This document shows positions 1-8,136 of a DNA stretch of 43,978 nt, piece by piece. Source of the stretch: Akkermansia muciniphila (GTDB taxonomy: Bacteria > Verrucomicrobiota > Verrucomicrobiia > Limisphaerales > SIAT01). The position numbers were made by a program, and so were the translations under genes. The stretch's first letter is position 1. The number at the start of each line of letters is the position of its first letter. Location of the stretch: assembly GCA_945900775.1 (NCBI GenBank), contig CAMDJP010000021.1, positions 1 to 43,978 of the forward strand. Direction: 5' to 3'. The notes beneath the pieces are model-generated. The model made no database searches. It saw only the letters and a list, made by a program, of their open reading frames with translations, and was not told where the DNA came from.

Positions 1-1301
1 TAGTCGGCGGAGAGCTTCGCAGCATTCTCGACATTGACCGGTTTGCCGCCGGGAAAGGCCGTGGCGTAGGCGCCCATCTCGGCGCCGCCTTGCACGCTCG
101 AGTGGCCGCGGATTGGCATGAGGCCACACTTATCGCGCCCCACGTAGCCACCGGCGAGACCGAGATTGAGCACCATGCTGACAGCGTCCGCACCGTAGTT
201 GTGCTGCGTGATGCCCATACTCCAGACGATCACGGCGTTCTTCGCATCGCGGATGAGCGCGGCGAACTCGCGCATCGTTGTGCGATTGAGCCCGCTCTGT
301 TTTTCAAGTGTGTCGAATTCAAGTTTTGAACAGGCGGCCTTGAGAGATTCAAACTCAGCGGTGTGCTCGCAGATGAATTTTTCATTTGCCCAGTTCTCGT
401 CGAAAAGAATCTTTAGCACGCCATAGAGGAAAGCGATGTCGCCGCCTTGCGAGACGGGGAACCAGTAGTCCGCGATGTCCGTGCCGAAGAGCGCGCTGCT
501 CACGGAGCTCGGCACCCAGTAGCGCTTCATGCCCGGCTCAAGGTAGGGGTTCACGAGCACGACCTTTGTACCGAGCGCCTTCGCCTCGTGGAGGTACTTC
601 GTGGTGACGGGTTGGTCGTTGGCCGGATTCGCGCCGAAGAAAATGATGAGGTCGGTGCCGTACCAATCCTTGTAAGAGCAGGTGCTGGCGGCAAGGCCGA
701 TGGCGTACTTCATCGCGCTGGTGCTCGGCGCGTGGCAGAGGCGGGCGGCGTTGTCCACGTTGTTCGTGCCAAGGAAGCGCGCGGCTTTCTGCGCCATGTA
801 ATAGATCTCGTTCGTCACGCCGCGGGCGGTGACAAACATCGCCCAGCGCTTCGGTGTGCTGGCGCGGATTTTGCGCGCAATACGCGTGTTTGCTTCGTCC
901 CACGAGATGCGTCGGAAACCTTTCGCGCCGAGTGCGCGCACCATTGGGAAGGGGAGCCGACCGAGTTCGCGGAGCTGCGCGTTATCAAGTTTCTCCAGTT
1001 GCGAGACATCTTCCAGCAATCGCGCGTCGAGGGCTGGCATGGTGTTCAAGCGGAGCAGATTGAGCCGCGTCATGCAGAGGTGCGTGCCCGAGATGGTCCA
1101 ATCGTGCAGACCGGCGACGCCCAGCGCGCAGCCGTCGCAGACACCTTTCGTCAGCACCTTCCACGCGTAGCCCAGATTATCGCGGTTCTTCCAGACGATG
1201 CCGAGCATGTCGCGGAAATGCTTCGGCTTCGCGACGCCGACGCCGAAAGGCAGCAGGCGAGAGAGGCGGTCCTTCCAAGTTTTCTCGATGGCGTACGACA
1301 T
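1..1301 (-). CDS. FdhF/YdeP-family molybdopterin oxidoreductase (C-terminus cut by window edge)
   Basis: The minus-strand frame is open from an ATG at 1301 to the window edge, giving about 433 N-terminal residues of a family usually near 750. It resembles the formate-dehydrogenase-like FdhF/YdeP group that binds bis-MGD molybdenum cofactor. Visible are an N-terminal cysteine cluster (C55, C58, C76; CDGC then THLC) that could hold an Fe-S cluster, and the segment NNVDNAARLCHAPS (180-193). In that segment C189 sits where E. coli FdhF has selenocysteine, so this is a Cys version. GANPAND and VNPYLEPGMKRYW are typical cofactor-domain stretches. The native substrate of YdeP-type enzymes is uncertain, so formate oxidation is not asserted. 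No fdhD or cofactor gene is visible nearby. Family call is firm; substrate unknown. Confidence 0.85.
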   Translation of the reverse strand, partial: MSYAIEKTWKDRLSRLLPFGVGVAKPKHFRDMLGIVWKNRDNLGYAWKVLTKGVCDGCALGVAGLHDWTISGTHLCMTRLNLLRLNTMPALDARLLEDVSQLEKLDNAQLRELGRLPFPMVRALGAKGFRRISWDEANTRIARKIRASTPKRWAMFVTARGVTNEIYYMAQKAARFLGTNNVDNAARLCHAPSTSAMKYAIGLAASTCSYKDWYGTDLIIFFGANPANDQPVTTKYLHEAKALGTKVVLVNPYLEPGMKRYWVPSSVSSALFGTDIADYWFPVSQGGDIAFLYGVLKILFDENWANEKFICEHTAEFESLKAACSKLEFDTLEKQSGLNRTTMREFAALIRDAKNAVIVWSMGITQHNYGADAVSMVLNLGLAGGYVGRDKCGLMPIRGHSSVQGGAEMGAYATAFPGGKPVNVENAAKLSAD

Positions 1302-1397
1302 ACTGCGAAAAGCTAACCGCCAAGACGCATTATCACCAAGAGCATTTTCTCCCGGCGCACGGCGGCTTGGCGGTTTTGAAACGAAGCGGTTGCCCGA

Positions 1398-2306
1398 TTA
1401 CTTTTTCAGCCCACGACCGCCTCGGCCCTTGAAAGTGAGTTCGGCGATGCCGGACTTGTCGAGTTCGCCGAGGCCGAGTTTCACCATCTTGGCGAACTGC
1501 TTGGTGGTTGCGGCGGCGAGCGGAAGGTCCATCTTCTGCTCCTTAGCGAGGCTAAGGGCGATGCCGGAATCCTTCGCAGCGTGTGAGGCGGAGAAGAAGC
1601 AGGAGTGGTCGCGGTTGAGCATGTCCTCGCCATCGGTAACCAGCACGCGGCTGTTTGCACCCGTCTGGCTGAAGATTTCGGTGAGCACTTTGAGGTCGAG
1701 CTTGAGAGCGGCACCGAGACCGAGACCTTCGGCGAGGCCGGCAGTGTTGATGTTCATCACCATGTTCACGAGGGCTTTGACTTGAGCGGCGGTGCCGGAT
1801 TTGCCGATGTAACGGAGCAGTTTGCCCTCGTCGCTGAGCTTGACGAGGATGGCGCGCACTTTGTCGAAGGTGGCCTTCTCGCCGCCGACCATCAGGTAGA
1901 GCGTGCCGGCGCGGGCTTGGTTGATACTGGAGGCCATGCACGCTTCGAGTGAACCGGCCTTGGCCTTCTTCGCGAGCTTCTCGATCTCGACGTGGACCTT
2001 GGGCGAGACGGTGGCGCAGTTGATGAAGACGCGACCGGAGGCGTTCTGGAGCAGGCTGTCCTTCTTACCGGCGTAGATGGCGCGCATCGCGGCGTCGTCG
2101 GTGACGACCGTGATGATGACATCAGAGACTTGAGTGACGCGCGCGAGCGTGCCGGCGGCCTCGCAGCCGATTTCCTTGGCGAGGTCGAGTGCCGACTGGG
2201 GGCGGACGTCATAGACCGCGCTGACGGTGTAACCGCATTCCTTGAGGCGGCGGGCCATGTTTGCGCCCATCCGGCCGACGCCGACGAAACCGATTTTTTC
2301 TGCCAT
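1398..2306 (-). CDS. NAD(P)-dependent beta-hydroxyacid dehydrogenase (3-hydroxyisobutyrate dehydrogenase family)
   Basis: A 302-residue protein with an N-terminal Rossmann fold (GFVGVGRMGANMA, residues 6-18) and the all-alpha C-terminal domain of the family. The catalytic lysine and its partner asparagine are present (K177 and N181 in GTAAQVKALVN). The substrate-binding loop, usually SGG followed by GTL, reads MASSINQARAGTL (124-136), so the paired glycines are lost. Members reduce or oxidise 3-hydroxyisobutyrate, tartronate semialdehyde, succinic semialdehyde or similar short acids; the changed loop argues against assigning one. The 95-bp gap to the oxidoreductase downstream on the same strand shows no clear terminator, so co-transcription is possible. 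Confidence 0.88.
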   Translation of the reverse strand: MAEKIGFVGVGRMGANMARRLKECGYTVSAVYDVRPQSALDLAKEIGCEAAGTLARVTQVSDVIITVVTDDAAMRAIYAGKKDSLLQNASGRVFINCATVSPKVHVEIEKLAKKAKAGSLEACMASSINQARAGTLYLMVGGEKATFDKVRAILVKLSDEGKLLRYIGKSGTAAQVKALVNMVMNINTAGLAEGLGLGAALKLDLKVLTEIFSQTGANSRVLVTDGEDMLNRDHSCFFSASHAAKDSGIALSLAKEQKMDLPLAAATTKQFAKMVKLGLGELDKSGIAELTFKGRGGRGLKK

Positions 2307-2390
2307 AAGAGGTAGTAGGTTGATTGCTGATTTTGTTTCTGAATTCGCGCGGGACTCTAAGGAAAAGGGTGACGAGGCGCGAGCGCTTTT

Positions 2391-3215
2391 TCAGTTTGTC
2401 GCAGGAACGGCCTCTGGCATTGGGAGACGTGCGCCAAACTCGTAGGTGGGGCAGGGGGCATCCTGCGAAGTGACAGTGACGTCAACGTGTGTGGCACCGA
2501 CCTTCTGAAGCGTGCCGCTCACGGCACGATGAGCCAACTCGGGGCGGTTGCAGTCGCGGCTGAGGTGGCCAAGGAAGATGTGGTGGAGTCTGTCGGAGAC
2601 GATTTGCTCAGCGACTGCGGCACCAGCCTCGTTCGAGAGATGTCCGTGTCGGCCGAGGATGCGTTGCTTGAGACTCCACGGCCGTCGCAGGTCATCCTGC
2701 AGCAGTTTCACGTCGTGATTCGTCTCGAGCACGAGAACGTTCGCGGGGCGGACACGCTCGATGGTGAGGCGGGTCGCATGGCCGAGGTCGGTAAGAAATC
2801 CGAGGTTGCCTCCGCTGGTGCGGATGAGGAAGCCGACGGGGTCCATCGCATCATGTGGCACGGAGAATGTCTCGACGCCGATATCGTTCACCTCAAAACC
2901 GGCGCCGGTGGTGAAGAGGCGGAAATCGAATTTGGTCGCTGTGATTTCTCCCACGGCCTCAGCGGTGAGGCGGTTGCAATAGACGGGAATCTGTAGTTTG
3001 GCGGCGAGCGCGACGAGGCCGCCGATGTGATCGGAGTGCTCGTGAGTGAGGAGGATGCCGTGAAGGCCTTCGGGGGCGCGACCGATGGTGGCGAGTCGCT
3101 GACGGGTCTGGCGTCCGCTCAAGCCGGCATCGATTAGGAGGCGCGTCTCGTCGGTCTCGAGATAGGCGCAGTTGCCGCTCGAGCCGCTGGCCAAAATTGT
3201 GAAGCGCACCGACAC
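2391..3215 (-). CDS. MBL-fold metallo-hydrolase, WalJ/YycJ type
   Basis: Metallo-beta-lactamase-fold protein with the metal-binding motif THEHSDH and the family opening FTILASGSSGNCAYLET. Further family marks are SVPHDAMDPVGF, FLTDLGHAT, LETNHD and the C-terminal FLGHLSRDCN. YycJ/WalJ proteins are predicted exonuclease- or phosphodiesterase-like hydrolases linked in Firmicutes to cell-wall control; the role here is unproven. The start was set at GTG 3215 because homologues begin just before FTILASGSSGN. An in-frame ATG at 3251 would add 12 residues. It lies head to head with rpoN, with about 160 bp between the starts holding both promoters. Confidence 0.85.
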   Translation of the reverse strand: MSVRFTILASGSSGNCAYLETDETRLLIDAGLSGRQTRQRLATIGRAPEGLHGILLTHEHSDHIGGLVALAAKLQIPVYCNRLTAEAVGEITATKFDFRLFTTGAGFEVNDIGVETFSVPHDAMDPVGFLIRTSGGNLGFLTDLGHATRLTIERVRPANVLVLETNHDVKLLQDDLRRPWSLKQRILGRHGHLSNEAGAAVAEQIVSDRLHHIFLGHLSRDCNRPELAHRAVSGTLQKVGATHVDVTVTSQDAPCPTYEFGARLPMPEAVPATN

Positions 3216-3378
3216 ACGGGCGACGTTAAGGAGGGATGAGCGGGGCGGCAACTGGTTTTTCGGCGGACGCTCGAGCCGATTTTTTAGGCGGCAAAATGGG
3301 GTGAAGCATTTTTAATGCCTGCTTATGCTTGGCGTCTGATGACAAAGGCATTACCGTGCCCACCGAACAACGAACGCG

Positions 3379-4863
3379 ATGGCTCAGCAAGGATTGCATA
3401 TCAGTCAGCGGATGGGGCAGCAGCAGGTGCTGTCGCCGCAGATGCAGCAGTCGTTGCAGATGCTGCAGGCGCCGATGCTGGAGTTGAAGGCGCTCATCGA
3501 GCAGGAGCTCCAGCAGAATCCCGTGCTCGAGGAGATCGCGGAGATGGGCGAGGAGAAGCCGGCGGACCGTGAGGCCGCTGAGAAGGCCGATCTCGCCGAG
3601 CCTCCGGCTGATGTGCAGATGGATTCGGCGGAGGAGAAGCAGGGCGAGCCGGTGGATGATTTTCAGGCCGAGTTCGAGAAGCTCGCGCAGATTGATCAGG
3701 AATGGCGCGACCAGCTTTCATCCGGCCAGTCCGTTCAACGGGCGAATGCGGATGACGAGGAGCGGCGGCAGTTCATGTTCGATTCGCTTACGGCTGGGCC
3801 CTCGTTGCACGAGCATCTACTGGAACAGGTTCGACAGTCGGATCTGACCGCCTCGCAGCAAGTCGTGGCCGAGGGCATCGTGGGCAATATGGATGACCAC
3901 GGTTATCTCAAAGCCACCTTCGAGGAAATCGCCCATGCCGCACAGCAATCGGTCGAAGTGGTCGCGCCGATGCTGAAAATCATTCAAAGCTTTCATCCAG
4001 CCGGTGTCGCTGCGCGGGATTTGCAGGAATGCCTACGGCTCCAGCTCGAGCGTGCGGGACGACAGGAATCCCTCGAGTACCAGATTATTGTCGATTACAT
4101 GGAGGCACTTGGCCGACGCCGTTTCCCAGAGATGGCGCGCGGCTTGGGCGTGGAGATTGACGAGATTCAGGACGCCGTCGAGGAGATTGCCAAGCTCGAT
4201 CCACGGCCTGGTCAGGCCTTTGCTCCGGAAAACCACCAGTACGTGGTGCCGGAAATCTTCGTGCGCCCTGATGAGGGCGGCTTCTCGGTTACCTCGAACA
4301 GCGACCAGATGCCGCACCTGCGCATCAGCAACGCCTACAAAGATCTCATGGCGCAGGCGCAGAGCTCGCGCGAGGTGCGCGAGTACATTCGCAGCAAGAT
4401 TCGTGATGGTAAATTTCTCATCAAGAGTCTGCACCAGCGGCAGGAGACGATTCTCAACATCGCCAAAGAAATCGTCCGTCGGCAGCACGACTTCTTCGCC
4501 AAGGGAAAGACCCACATGAAGCCGCTCACCATGGCGCAGGTGGCCGAGGTCGTCGGCGTGCATGAGACGACCGTGAGCCGCGCCGTGTCGGGCAAGTATA
4601 TGGACACGCAGCAGGGCGTGTTCGAGATGCGCTACTTCTTCACCGCCGGTATCAAGACCGCCACTGGGCAGGATATGTCCAACGCCAGTGTGAAGGACAT
4701 GCTGGGCGCGCTTGTGAAGATGGAAAATCCTGAGGCTCCGCTTTCGGACGAGGCGCTCGTGAAGTTGCTCATCGCAAAGGGCGTCGTCATCGCACGGCGC
4801 ACCGTCGCGAAGTACCGCGGCGAACTGAACATTCTCCCTTCCAACATGCGGAAGGTGTACTGA
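3379..4863 (+). CDS. rpoN: RNA polymerase sigma-54 factor
   Basis: A 494-residue RpoN with full domain order. Region I is glutamine-rich (SQRMGQQQVLSPQMQQSLQM, near 9-28). An acidic region II follows (near 60-110), then the core-binding domain, a helix-turn-helix (VAEVVGVHETTVSRAVSGKY) and the C-terminal RpoN box ARRTVAKYRG. The box is normally ARRTVAKYRE, so only its last residue differs. Sigma-54 directs RNA polymerase to -24/-12 promoters and needs an AAA+ activator; none is encoded in this window. The ATG at 3379 has no strong Shine-Dalgarno sequence but places region I at the N-terminus as expected. It converges on def with 7 bp between the stop codons. Confidence 0.97.
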   Translation: MAQQGLHISQRMGQQQVLSPQMQQSLQMLQAPMLELKALIEQELQQNPVLEEIAEMGEEKPADREAAEKADLAEPPADVQMDSAEEKQGEPVDDFQAEFEKLAQIDQEWRDQLSSGQSVQRANADDEERRQFMFDSLTAGPSLHEHLLEQVRQSDLTASQQVVAEGIVGNMDDHGYLKATFEEIAHAAQQSVEVVAPMLKIIQSFHPAGVAARDLQECLRLQLERAGRQESLEYQIIVDYMEALGRRRFPEMARGLGVEIDEIQDAVEEIAKLDPRPGQAFAPENHQYVVPEIFVRPDEGGFSVTSNSDQMPHLRISNAYKDLMAQAQSSREVREYIRSKIRDGKFLIKSLHQRQETILNIAKEIVRRQHDFFAKGKTHMKPLTMAQVAEVVGVHETTVSRAVSGKYMDTQQGVFEMRYFFTAGIKTATGQDMSNASVKDMLGALVKMENPEAPLSDEALVKLLIAKGVVIARRTVAKYRGELNILPSNMRKVY

Positions 4864-4870
4864 GCGGACG

Positions 4871-5440
4871 CTACTTCTTCCCCTTCAGCGCGGCCTTTGT
4901 CTCCGCCTGCAACGCCTCTAGTTCCGGCTGCAGTTCGCGCTTGTCCTCTGATTCCATCCGGTCGATGAAGAGAATGCCATTCAGGTGATCCACCTCGTGC
5001 TGCACCGCGCGTGCGAGCAGACCACCGCAGCGGAAAGAGATTCGAGTGCCCTTCTCGTTCGTGCAGGAGACATCCACCTGTTCGGGGCGCGTGATCTGCG
5101 CGTACATTTCCGGGAAACTCAGGCAGCCCTCACCGCCGGCCACGGGCTCCGCTGCCGGTTTCACTTGGGGATTAATCATCACCAATGGCATCAACGCAGC
5201 AAGTTCCGCTGGCTTGCCGTCGAGCCAGAGCGTCGAGGGACGATCCGCTTGTTGCACGTCTATCACCGCCAGTTGCAATGCGTGTGCCACCTGTTGCGCG
5301 GCGAGGCCGAGGCCGTGGCAGGCCTCCATCGTGACCAGCATGTCGGCGATGAGCTTCTTAATCTGGGGAGTGATCTTCTCGATGCGTGCCCCTTTCTGGC
5401 GCAACATCGGATGGCCGTATTTGACAATTTCGAGCGACAT
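4871..5440 (-). CDS. def: Peptide deformylase
   Basis: A 189-residue peptide deformylase that removes the formyl group from the N-terminal methionine of new proteins. All three motifs are visible: motif 1 GLAAQQ (45-50; the more common form is GLAAPQ), motif 2 EGCLS with metal ligand C106, and motif 3 QHEVDH with H148, E149 and H152. Length is normal. It is not adjacent to fmt, its usual partner, which lies at 15594. It converges on rpoN and is followed on the same strand, 53 bp upstream, by parB, so parB-def co-transcription is possible. Confidence 0.97.
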   Translation of the reverse strand: MSLEIVKYGHPMLRQKGARIEKITPQIKKLIADMLVTMEACHGLGLAAQQVAHALQLAVIDVQQADRPSTLWLDGKPAELAALMPLVMINPQVKPAAEPVAGGEGCLSFPEMYAQITRPEQVDVSCTNEKGTRISFRCGGLLARAVQHEVDHLNGILFIDRMESEDKRELQPELEALQAETKAALKGKK

Positions 5441-5493
5441 CGTTGGTAGATGAAATTTAAGCCGAGGCGCGATTGAAAGCGGCTACGGAAGGT

Positions 5494-6405
5494 TCAATCG
5501 CCATTCACACCGAGTAGATGAAGGATGCGCTCGAGCTCGTCGTCGCTGAAAAAGCGGATGTCGAGCGAACCTTTTCCGGCGCGATAGCGGAGCGTTACCT
5601 TTGTGCCGAGCCGCTGCTTGAGCTTATTCTCGAGATCGGCCACATGGACATCTTTCGGCACGTTGGCGGGCTTGTCGCTCGTGCTCTCGATTTTCGGCTG
5701 CTGCAATCGCGTGACGAGCTCTTCTGTCTGGCGGACACTCAGTGAATCCTTCAGCACACTCGCTGCGGCAACCTTTTGCTCGATCGCCGTGACGAGGCCG
5801 AGGATGACTTTCGCGTGGCCGACGGAAAGGCGGCCGTCGCGTACCAGCGGTTGCAGTTCCGCCGCGAGCTTGAGCAGTCGCAAGGCGTTGGTCACCGCCA
5901 CGCGGCTCTTGCCGACCTTTTGCGCGACCTGTTCCTGCGTGAGATGAAACGCCTCAATCAGTTGGCTATACCCGAGTGCCTCTTCAATCGGATTCAGGTT
6001 CTCGCGCTGCAGATTCTCGATGAGCGCCAGCTCCAGCACGACACGGTCGTCCGCCTCGCGGACAATGATAGGAACTTCCGTAAGCCCGGCTAGCTGTGCC
6101 GCGCGCCAGCGTCGTTCGCCGGCGATGATCTCGAAACGTTCGTTGCGCGCGCGGACCACCAGCGGTTGGAGGATGCCTTGTTCCTTGATCGAATTGGCCA
6201 GCTCGCGCAGTGCCTCCTCCGCGAACTCCTTGCGCGGCTGAAAAGGGCAGGGAGTCACTCGGCCGTGTGGCACGCGGCGAACCTCCCCACCGCCGGCTGG
6301 GGACTGGTTCGCGCTATGACTGGGCGCGAGTGGCGTGGTGACGGTCGACGCCGTCATGCCTCCCAGCAATGCCCCCAGACCACGACCCAAAGCTGATTTC
6401 ACCAT
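5494..6405 (-). CDS. parB: Chromosome-partitioning protein ParB (Spo0J/Noc family)
   Basis: A 303-residue ParB. It opens with the ParA-contacting tail KSALGRGLGALLGG and has a low-complexity linker to about residue 45. The ParB N-domain carries the CTP-binding motif GERRWRA (96-102) and box II ENLQREN (130-136). A helix-turn-helix for parS binding follows near 156-176 (TQEQVAQKVGKSRVAVTNAL), then a C-terminal dimerisation segment. ParB loads on parS sites and slides as a CTP-dependent clamp to direct origin segregation with ParA. No parA lies beside it in this window. An in-window parS was not identified by eye. Confidence 0.95.
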   Translation of the reverse strand: MVKSALGRGLGALLGGMTASTVTTPLAPSHSANQSPAGGGEVRRVPHGRVTPCPFQPRKEFAEEALRELANSIKEQGILQPLVVRARNERFEIIAGERRWRAAQLAGLTEVPIIVREADDRVVLELALIENLQRENLNPIEEALGYSQLIEAFHLTQEQVAQKVGKSRVAVTNALRLLKLAAELQPLVRDGRLSVGHAKVILGLVTAIEQKVAAASVLKDSLSVRQTEELVTRLQQPKIESTSDKPANVPKDVHVADLENKLKQRLGTKVTLRYRAGKGSLDIRFFSDDELERILHLLGVNGD

Positions 6406-6493
6406 TGCGAAAGCGTGGGCAAGCAGGCCGGAATTGTCGAGTGGCGAATCGCGTTTCTCGACACGCCGCGCGTCACCTCGCTATCCTCCCCAC

Positions 6494-6943
6494 GTGAGTA
6501 AGAAGAGCGCGAAAATCTCTGCCTTAATTGAAGGACTGCGTGGCCGGCCGCTCGACGCGCATTATCTCGGTTACTTCGAGTGCTTCCACCGCCAGCTCTA
6601 CTACGAAGCCCACGACGTGCTTGAGGAACTCTGGCTCGCCGATCGACACGGGCCAAACGGCGATTTCTACAAAGGGCTCATCCAGCTCGCCGGCGCGTTT
6701 GTGCATCTACAGAAACATCTCTCGCCTATGTATCGCAAACGGATGCACCGCCTGCGCCCCGCCGCCGCGCTCTTCCGCCTCGCGCACGCGAACCTTGCCA
6801 AGTACCCCGCGTGCCACGCACAACTCGACGTCATCGCCACGCTCGCGCTGATCGACGATTGGCTGGCGCGGCTGGAAGCCGAAAAGTTCGAAGCGAACCC
6901 TTTCAGCGAAGCCAGCGCTCCACCCTTACCATTCTCGGAATAA
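6494..6943 (+). CDS. DUF309 domain protein
   Basis: A small (149-residue) DUF309 protein recognised by the helical signature FHRQLYYEAHDVLEELW and the following FYKGLIQLAGAFVHLQKH. The family is found across bacteria; its function is not established. The GTG at 6494 was chosen because the DUF309 signature begins soon after it and any earlier start would run back into divergent parB. It reads away from parB with an 88-bp intergenic space. The C-terminus is a short unstructured tail. Confidence 0.85.
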   Translation: MSKKSAKISALIEGLRGRPLDAHYLGYFECFHRQLYYEAHDVLEELWLADRHGPNGDFYKGLIQLAGAFVHLQKHLSPMYRKRMHRLRPAAALFRLAHANLAKYPACHAQLDVIATLALIDDWLARLEAEKFEANPFSEASAPPLPFSE

Positions 6944-6956
6944 TGCTGGCAAAAGC

Positions 6957-6984
6957 TTGCGCGTGCGCGGCCTTTGGCTAACGT
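6957..6984 (+). promoter_or_regulatory. Candidate sigma-70-type promoter of bioB
   Basis: TTGCGC (6957-6962), a 16-bp spacer, then TAACGT (6979-6984), about 70 bp before the bioB ATG. The -10 keeps the T-A-n-n-n-T pattern also seen before the Fe-S carrier gene and thiC. Prediction by eye only. Confidence 0.35.
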
Positions 6985-7054
6985 GTCAACCATGCCTCCG
7001 GAAGGGCTTGACGCGAGTTCTTCTGAGAGGCCAGAAGTCTGAAACCGAAGCCCG

Positions 7055-8053
7055 ATGAACTACGCCGACATCCATCGCCTGTATCAACTGCCGCTTTTCG
7101 AGTTGCTCAAGCAGTCACGAGCGGCACATGAGGCACACTGGCCGGAGCGCGAGGTGCAGCTCTGCACATTGCTCTCGATCAAGACCGGCGGGTGCAGCGA
7201 AGACTGCGGCTATTGCGCCCAGAGCGCGCGCTACACCACGGGCGTGACGGCGGAGAAGTTGATGGCGAAAGAGGACGTAATGGAGAAGGCGCGCGCGGCC
7301 AAAGCGAATGGCTCCACCCGTTTCTGCATGGGGGCGGCGTGGAAAGGGGTGCGCGAAGGGACGGAGAAATTCGAGCAGGTGCTTGGTATCGTGCGCGACG
7401 TCTCGACCTTGGGGATGGAAGTCTGCGTGACGCTCGGCGAACTCGGGAGCGCGGAGGCGGTGAAGCTCAAGCAGGCGGGGGTTACGGCTTACAATCACAA
7501 CATCGACACGTCGCCGGAGCATTACCCGAACGTCGTCACCACGCACACGTTCGACGATCGGCTGCGGACGATTCGCCATGCGCAAGACGCGGGTATGAGC
7601 GTTTGCTGCGGAGGCATTCTTGGGTTGGGCGAAGGCACAGAGGATCGCCTGCGAATGTTGGAGGTGCTGAGCAGCTTCAATCCGCAACCGGAGAGTGTGC
7701 CGATCAACATCCTCATGCCGATTAAAGGAACGCCCATGGAAGAGAACTCGTCGGTGGACGTATTCGACCTCGTGCGCTTAATCGCCATCGCTCGCATCGC
7801 GATGCCGCGGACGAAAGTGCGACTGAGCGCGGGTCGCTATTCCCTGAGTCGCGAGGGACAGGCACTCTGCTACTACGCCGGCGCGAATTCGATTTTCTAC
7901 GGAGAGAAGTTGCTCACGACCGCGAACCCGCGTGCGAACGAGGATCTTCAACTCCTCCGTGAACTGGGTCTTGTCCCGCAGTCGCCGAACCCGGCGTTGA
8001 CCGCTCCGGAAGCGACCCGTGACCAGCCGCTCTCGCCGTGCTGCGCGTCGTAA
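7055..8053 (+). CDS. bioB: Biotin synthase
   Basis: A 332-residue radical-SAM enzyme that inserts sulfur into dethiobiotin as the last step of biotin synthesis. The SAM-cluster motif CSEDCGYC has C47, C51 and C54 in CxxxCxxC spacing, within KTGGCSEDCGYCAQSARY. The second-cluster region includes YNHNIDTSPEHYP and the GGILGLGE motif. The family segment LSAGRYSLSREGQALCYYAGANSIFYGEKLLTT is present near the end, with its Arg; only part is quoted elsewhere. The C-terminal tail is short and variable. No bioA, bioD or bioF lies nearby, so the gene stands alone. A promoter candidate lies at 6957-6984. Confidence 0.97.
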   Translation: MNYADIHRLYQLPLFELLKQSRAAHEAHWPEREVQLCTLLSIKTGGCSEDCGYCAQSARYTTGVTAEKLMAKEDVMEKARAAKANGSTRFCMGAAWKGVREGTEKFEQVLGIVRDVSTLGMEVCVTLGELGSAEAVKLKQAGVTAYNHNIDTSPEHYPNVVTTHTFDDRLRTIRHAQDAGMSVCCGGILGLGEGTEDRLRMLEVLSSFNPQPESVPINILMPIKGTPMEENSSVDVFDLVRLIAIARIAMPRTKVRLSAGRYSLSREGQALCYYAGANSIFYGEKLLTTANPRANEDLQLLRELGLVPQSPNPALTAPEATRDQPLSPCCAS

Positions 8054-8136
8054 TTGTCCGGCGTGGCGCAGTCCAGCGTTGACACGCGCGGCGGTTCGTT
8101 GTCCCGTATGTGGCCAACCGTTTTACACATCTCATC

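Noticed and set aside
447-1316. 289-residue plus-strand open frame opposite the oxidoreductase
   Set aside because: It is the antisense shadow of the FdhF/YdeP frame, rich in Arg/Ala/Glu with no recognisable domain; the minus-strand frame has clear motifs.
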